Shown here piece by piece: positions 61,677 to 64,000 of a stretch of DNA of 64,000 bases. Numbering within the stretch: the stretch's first letter is position 1; each line of letters opens with the position of its first letter. This DNA comes from Schaalia georgiae DSM 6843. GTDB taxonomy: Bacteria; Actinomycetota; Actinomycetes; Actinomycetales; Actinomycetaceae. Made by a program: the position numbers and the translations under genes. The notes under the pieces are model-generated. The model searched no databases and was not told where the DNA came from. It saw only the letters and a program-made list of their open reading frames with translations. The DNA lies in contig NZ_AUBM01000008.1 of NCBI RefSeq assembly GCF_000429245.1, positions 1 to 64,000 on the forward strand, given 5' to 3'.

Positions 61677-62619
61677 GGCGGACGGCACCGCGCCCGAGGG
61701 GGACCGGGAAGGCCGTTTCCAGGTGCGCCTCGACGTCTTCGAGGGGCCATTCGACCTGCTCCTGCAGCTCATCGCGCGCAAGCGCCTGGACATCTCCGAG
61801 GTCGCGCTGGCGCGCGTGACGGACGAGTTCATCGCCCACATGCGCGCCTTCCCCGACCTGTCGCGGGCCACGGAGTTCCTGGTGGTCGCCGCGACCCTGC
61901 TCGACATGAAGGCCGCCCACCTGCTGCCCCGCCTCGACGACGGCCCGGACGCGGCCGCGGAGGACCTCGAGGCCAGGGACCTGCTCTTCTCCCGGCTGTT
62001 GCAGTACAGGGCCTTCAAAACAGCCGCCGCCCAGGTGGCCGCCCGCCTGGAGCGCTTCGGGGCGTACACGCCGCGCGCGGCCCCGCTTGAGGCCCGTTTC
62101 GCCGCGCTGCTGCCCGAACTCGTGTGGACGACCACGCCCGGGGAACTGGCCCGCATGGCCGTCGACGCCCTCACACGGACCGAGCCCGCCGTGGAGGTGG
62201 CGCACCTGCACGACCCCGCCGTGCCCGTGGCCGAACAGGCGCGGATCGTTGCCGAGTGCTTGTCCGCGCAGGGCGCCGCCACCTTCGAGTCCCTCGTGGC
62301 CGACGCCGCCACGCGGGCGGTGGTGGTCGCCCGGTTCCTCGCGCTGCTGGAGCTGTACAGGCGGGGTGCTGTGGACTTCGCGCAGGACCAGCCCCTCGGA
62401 GATCTCACGATGGTGTGGACCGGGGGACGGGAAGCCTGTGCGGGCATCGACGACCCCTACGAGGGCGGTGCCGGAGGGGGACCGGCGGGAGGAGGCGCAG
62501 CGGTGCCGGGTGGGGAGACAGCGGCAGGAGACGTGACGATGGCGAATGGGGAGACGGCGCCGCCCACGAAGGCGGCGTTGGACGAGGACGATGGCAGGAG
62601 GCGCAGAGGCGGACGATGA
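61660..62619 (+). CDS. scpA: Segregation and condensation protein ScpA
   Basis: 319 residues from GTG 61660, overlapping parA by 17 bases. VRLDVFEGPFDLLLQLIARKRLDI is the kleisin N-terminal SMC-neck contact. The last ~60 residues are Gly/Ala/Asp/Arg-rich and probably disordered. Links SMC heads with ScpB. The 3' end overlaps the DNA repeat that precedes scpB. Confidence 0.92.
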   Translation: MAEPPEADGTAPEGDREGRFQVRLDVFEGPFDLLLQLIARKRLDISEVALARVTDEFIAHMRAFPDLSRATEFLVVAATLLDMKAAHLLPRLDDGPDAAAEDLEARDLLFSRLLQYRAFKTAAAQVAARLERFGAYTPRAAPLEARFAALLPELVWTTTPGELARMAVDALTRTEPAVEVAHLHDPAVPVAEQARIVAECLSAQGAATFESLVADAATRAVVVARFLALLELYRRGAVDFAQDQPLGDLTMVWTGGREACAGIDDPYEGGAGGGPAGGGAAVPGGETAAGDVTMANGETAPPTKAALDEDDGRRRRGGR

Positions 62620-62661
62620 GCGGACGATGGCAGGAGGCGCAGAGGTGGACGATGATGAGCG
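62587..62661 (+). repeat. Imperfect 36/39-bp tandem duplication at the scpA-scpB junction
   Basis: Unit 1 (62587-62622) and unit 2 (62623-62661) share GACGATGGCAGGAGGCGCAG and differ by one substitution and a 3-base GAT insertion. In the scpB frame they read TMAGGAEADDER twice; in the scpA frame unit 1 contains the scpA stop. Confidence 0.8.
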
Positions 62662-62680
62662 GTCCGCGGCGGGAGACGGA

Positions 62681-63388
62681 ATGAAGGCGGACAGCCAGGC
62701 GCCGACGGGGAACGGGGCGCCGCACAGCGGCGGGGGAACAGAAGACGGCCGGGTGCCTTCGGGCGGCGGAGCGCCGGCCTTGGATGGCGTGCCGGGCCCC
62801 GGAGGCGCGGCGGTGCGCGTCGAGCCCGACCCCGCGGCCGACAGTGGCGACGGCCTGCGGGCGCCGATCGAAGCGGTCATGATGGTGGCCGCCGAACCGG
62901 TGCCCGCCTCGGACATCGCCGACGCGCTCGGCGTGGAAGAAGAGGAGGCCGACGGGGCGCTGCGGGCCCTGGCGCGCTCCTACCGGGAAGAGGGGCGCGG
63001 ATTCGAGCTGCGGGAGGCCGCGGGCGGCTGGCGCGTCTACTCCTCCCCGCGCTTCGCCGACGTGGTGGGCCGCTTCGTGGTGGGCACGACGCAGGCCCGC
63101 CTGTCCCAGGCGGCGCTGGAGACGCTCGCGATCATCGCCTACCGCCAGCCCATCACTCGCGCCCGCGTCTCCAGGGTGCGCGGGGTCGGCGTCGACGCCG
63201 TCGTGCGTACCCTCATGGCCCGCGGCCTGATCGCCGAAGTGGGGGAAACGGAATCCGGCGCGCGCCTGTATGGTACTACCAGCGAGTTTCTTGAGAAGAT
63301 GGGCTTGGGCTCGTTGGAGGACCTGGTGCCCCTGGCGCCCTACCTACCAGCCGCTGAGGAGCTGGACGACCTGGAGGATCAGTTATGA
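62681..63388 (+). CDS. scpB: Segregation and condensation protein ScpB
   Basis: 235 residues from ATG 62681, chosen for GGGAGACGGA upstream. In-frame ATGs at 62591 and 62627 inside the duplicated repeat would add 18-30 residues and overlap scpA; they lack a good RBS. A disordered Gly/Pro-rich ~60 residues precede two winged-helix domains (APIEAVMMVAAEPVPASDIA; LETLAIIAYRQPITRARV). Overlaps rluB (ATGA). Confidence 0.9.
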   Translation: MKADSQAPTGNGAPHSGGGTEDGRVPSGGGAPALDGVPGPGGAAVRVEPDPAADSGDGLRAPIEAVMMVAAEPVPASDIADALGVEEEEADGALRALARSYREEGRGFELREAAGGWRVYSSPRFADVVGRFVVGTTQARLSQAALETLAIIAYRQPITRARVSRVRGVGVDAVVRTLMARGLIAEVGETESGARLYGTTSEFLEKMGLGSLEDLVPLAPYLPAAEELDDLEDQL

Positions 63389-64000
63389 GAAAAGACCTTT
63401 ACACCGCCGGGGGCGTGCGCCTGCAGAAGGTGCTGGCCCAGGCGGGGGTCGCCTCGCGCCGCGCCGCCGAGCAGATGATCGCCGACGGGCGCGTCAGCGT
63501 CGATGGGCAGGTGGTGCGCGGCCAGGGCATGCGCGTGGACCCCGCGGCGCAGGTCATCCACGTCGACGGCGAGAGGCTCATCCTCGACGAGACGAAGCAC
63601 GTGGTGCTCGCCATCAACAAGCCCGTCGGCGTGGTCTCCACGATGAGCGACCCGGAGGGCAGGCCCACCGTGGCCGACATCGTCGCGGGCTACCCCGAGC
63701 GCCTCTACCACGTGGGGCGCCTCGACATCGACACCTCCGGGCTGCTGCTGCTCACCAACGACGGCGAGCTGGCCAACCGCCTCACGCACCCTTCCTACGA
63801 GATCAGCAAGACCTACGTGGCGCGCCTGCACGGCGAGGTGCGCCCGGGCGTGAGGCGCCGCCTCATGGCGGGCATCGAGTTGGAGGACGGGCCCATCGCA
63901 GTCGACGGCTTCCGCGTGGTCGACACCTACGGCGACATCACGACCGTGGAGATCATCGTCCACGAGGGGCGCAACCGCCTGGTGCGCCGCATGATGGACG
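63385..64000 (+). CDS. rluB: 23S rRNA pseudouridine synthase RluB-like, 3' end outside window
   Basis: The first 205 codons are visible. S4 domain (VRLQKVLAQAGVASRRAAEQMI, residues 11-70), then the RsuA-type catalytic domain with Asp in GRLDIDTSGLLLLTNDG and the late HEGRNRLVRRMM. The scpA-scpB-rluB order is conserved in actinobacteria. ATG 63385 overlaps scpB. Confidence 0.93.
   Translation, partial: MRKDLYTAGGVRLQKVLAQAGVASRRAAEQMIADGRVSVDGQVVRGQGMRVDPAAQVIHVDGERLILDETKHVVLAINKPVGVVSTMSDPEGRPTVADIVAGYPERLYHVGRLDIDTSGLLLLTNDGELANRLTHPSYEISKTYVARLHGEVRPGVRRRLMAGIELEDGPIAVDGFRVVDTYGDITTVEIIVHEGRNRLVRRMMD

Overview
This is chromosome of a high-GC Gram-positive bacterium, almost certainly an actinobacterium. 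A sample row of tpiA counts 46 G+C in 60 bases. The marker genes are actinobacterial: steA/steB, opcA, whiA with rapZ and yvcK, a sufR-led suf operon, and scpA/scpB next to parA and xerD. Six genes carry TANNNT exactly six bases before an ATG or GTG start, as in leaderless actinobacterial transcripts. Family level is less certain; an Actinomyces/Schaalia-like organism is my best guess.

Left block (1-8,669, +): an overlapping operon of a HAD phosphatase, a 53-aa protein, tlyA, nadK, recN, steA and steB, then a NUDIX hydrolase. This matches, from memory, M. tuberculosis Rv1692-Rv1700 without pyrG. Next comes the Fe-S operon sufR-B-D-C-S-U-T (8,827-15,196). Behind it lies an accessory pocket (15,207-19,543): a TOPRIM-like protein with a 5'-truncated, frameshifted AAA ATPase, then an AT-rich two-gene DUF262 + HEPN island, then about 950 bp of gene-free scar.

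Middle block (19,544-42,863): an acyl-CoA synthetase; a queuosine-precursor transporter/tgt/metallopeptidase operon; an ABC-F ATPase; three tandem paralogous secreted membrane-anchored proteins with an orphan signal-peptide ORF; a GH2 enzyme; tRNA-Pro(GGG); a DUF4418/DUF6273/FtsX/FtsX/ATPase operon behind a candidate iron box; a TetR gene divergent from two HXXEE proteins; two fadD paralogues sharing a 100-bp identical patch; and glnA.

Right block (43,061-64,000): uvrC, purT, rapZ, yvcK and whiA; glycolytic gap, pgk and tpiA with secG and a YdcF protein; the oxidative pentose-phosphate cluster tkt-zwf-opcA-pgl on the minus strand without tal; then xerD, parA, scpA, scpB and the start of rluB. 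The last group is the continuation of the Rv1692-Rv1711 block, so about 51 kb separates two parts that adjoin in mycobacteria.

The most likely place for an undescribed system is the DUF262-HEPN island at 16.5-18.6 kb, beside the remains of another ATPase/nuclease pair.
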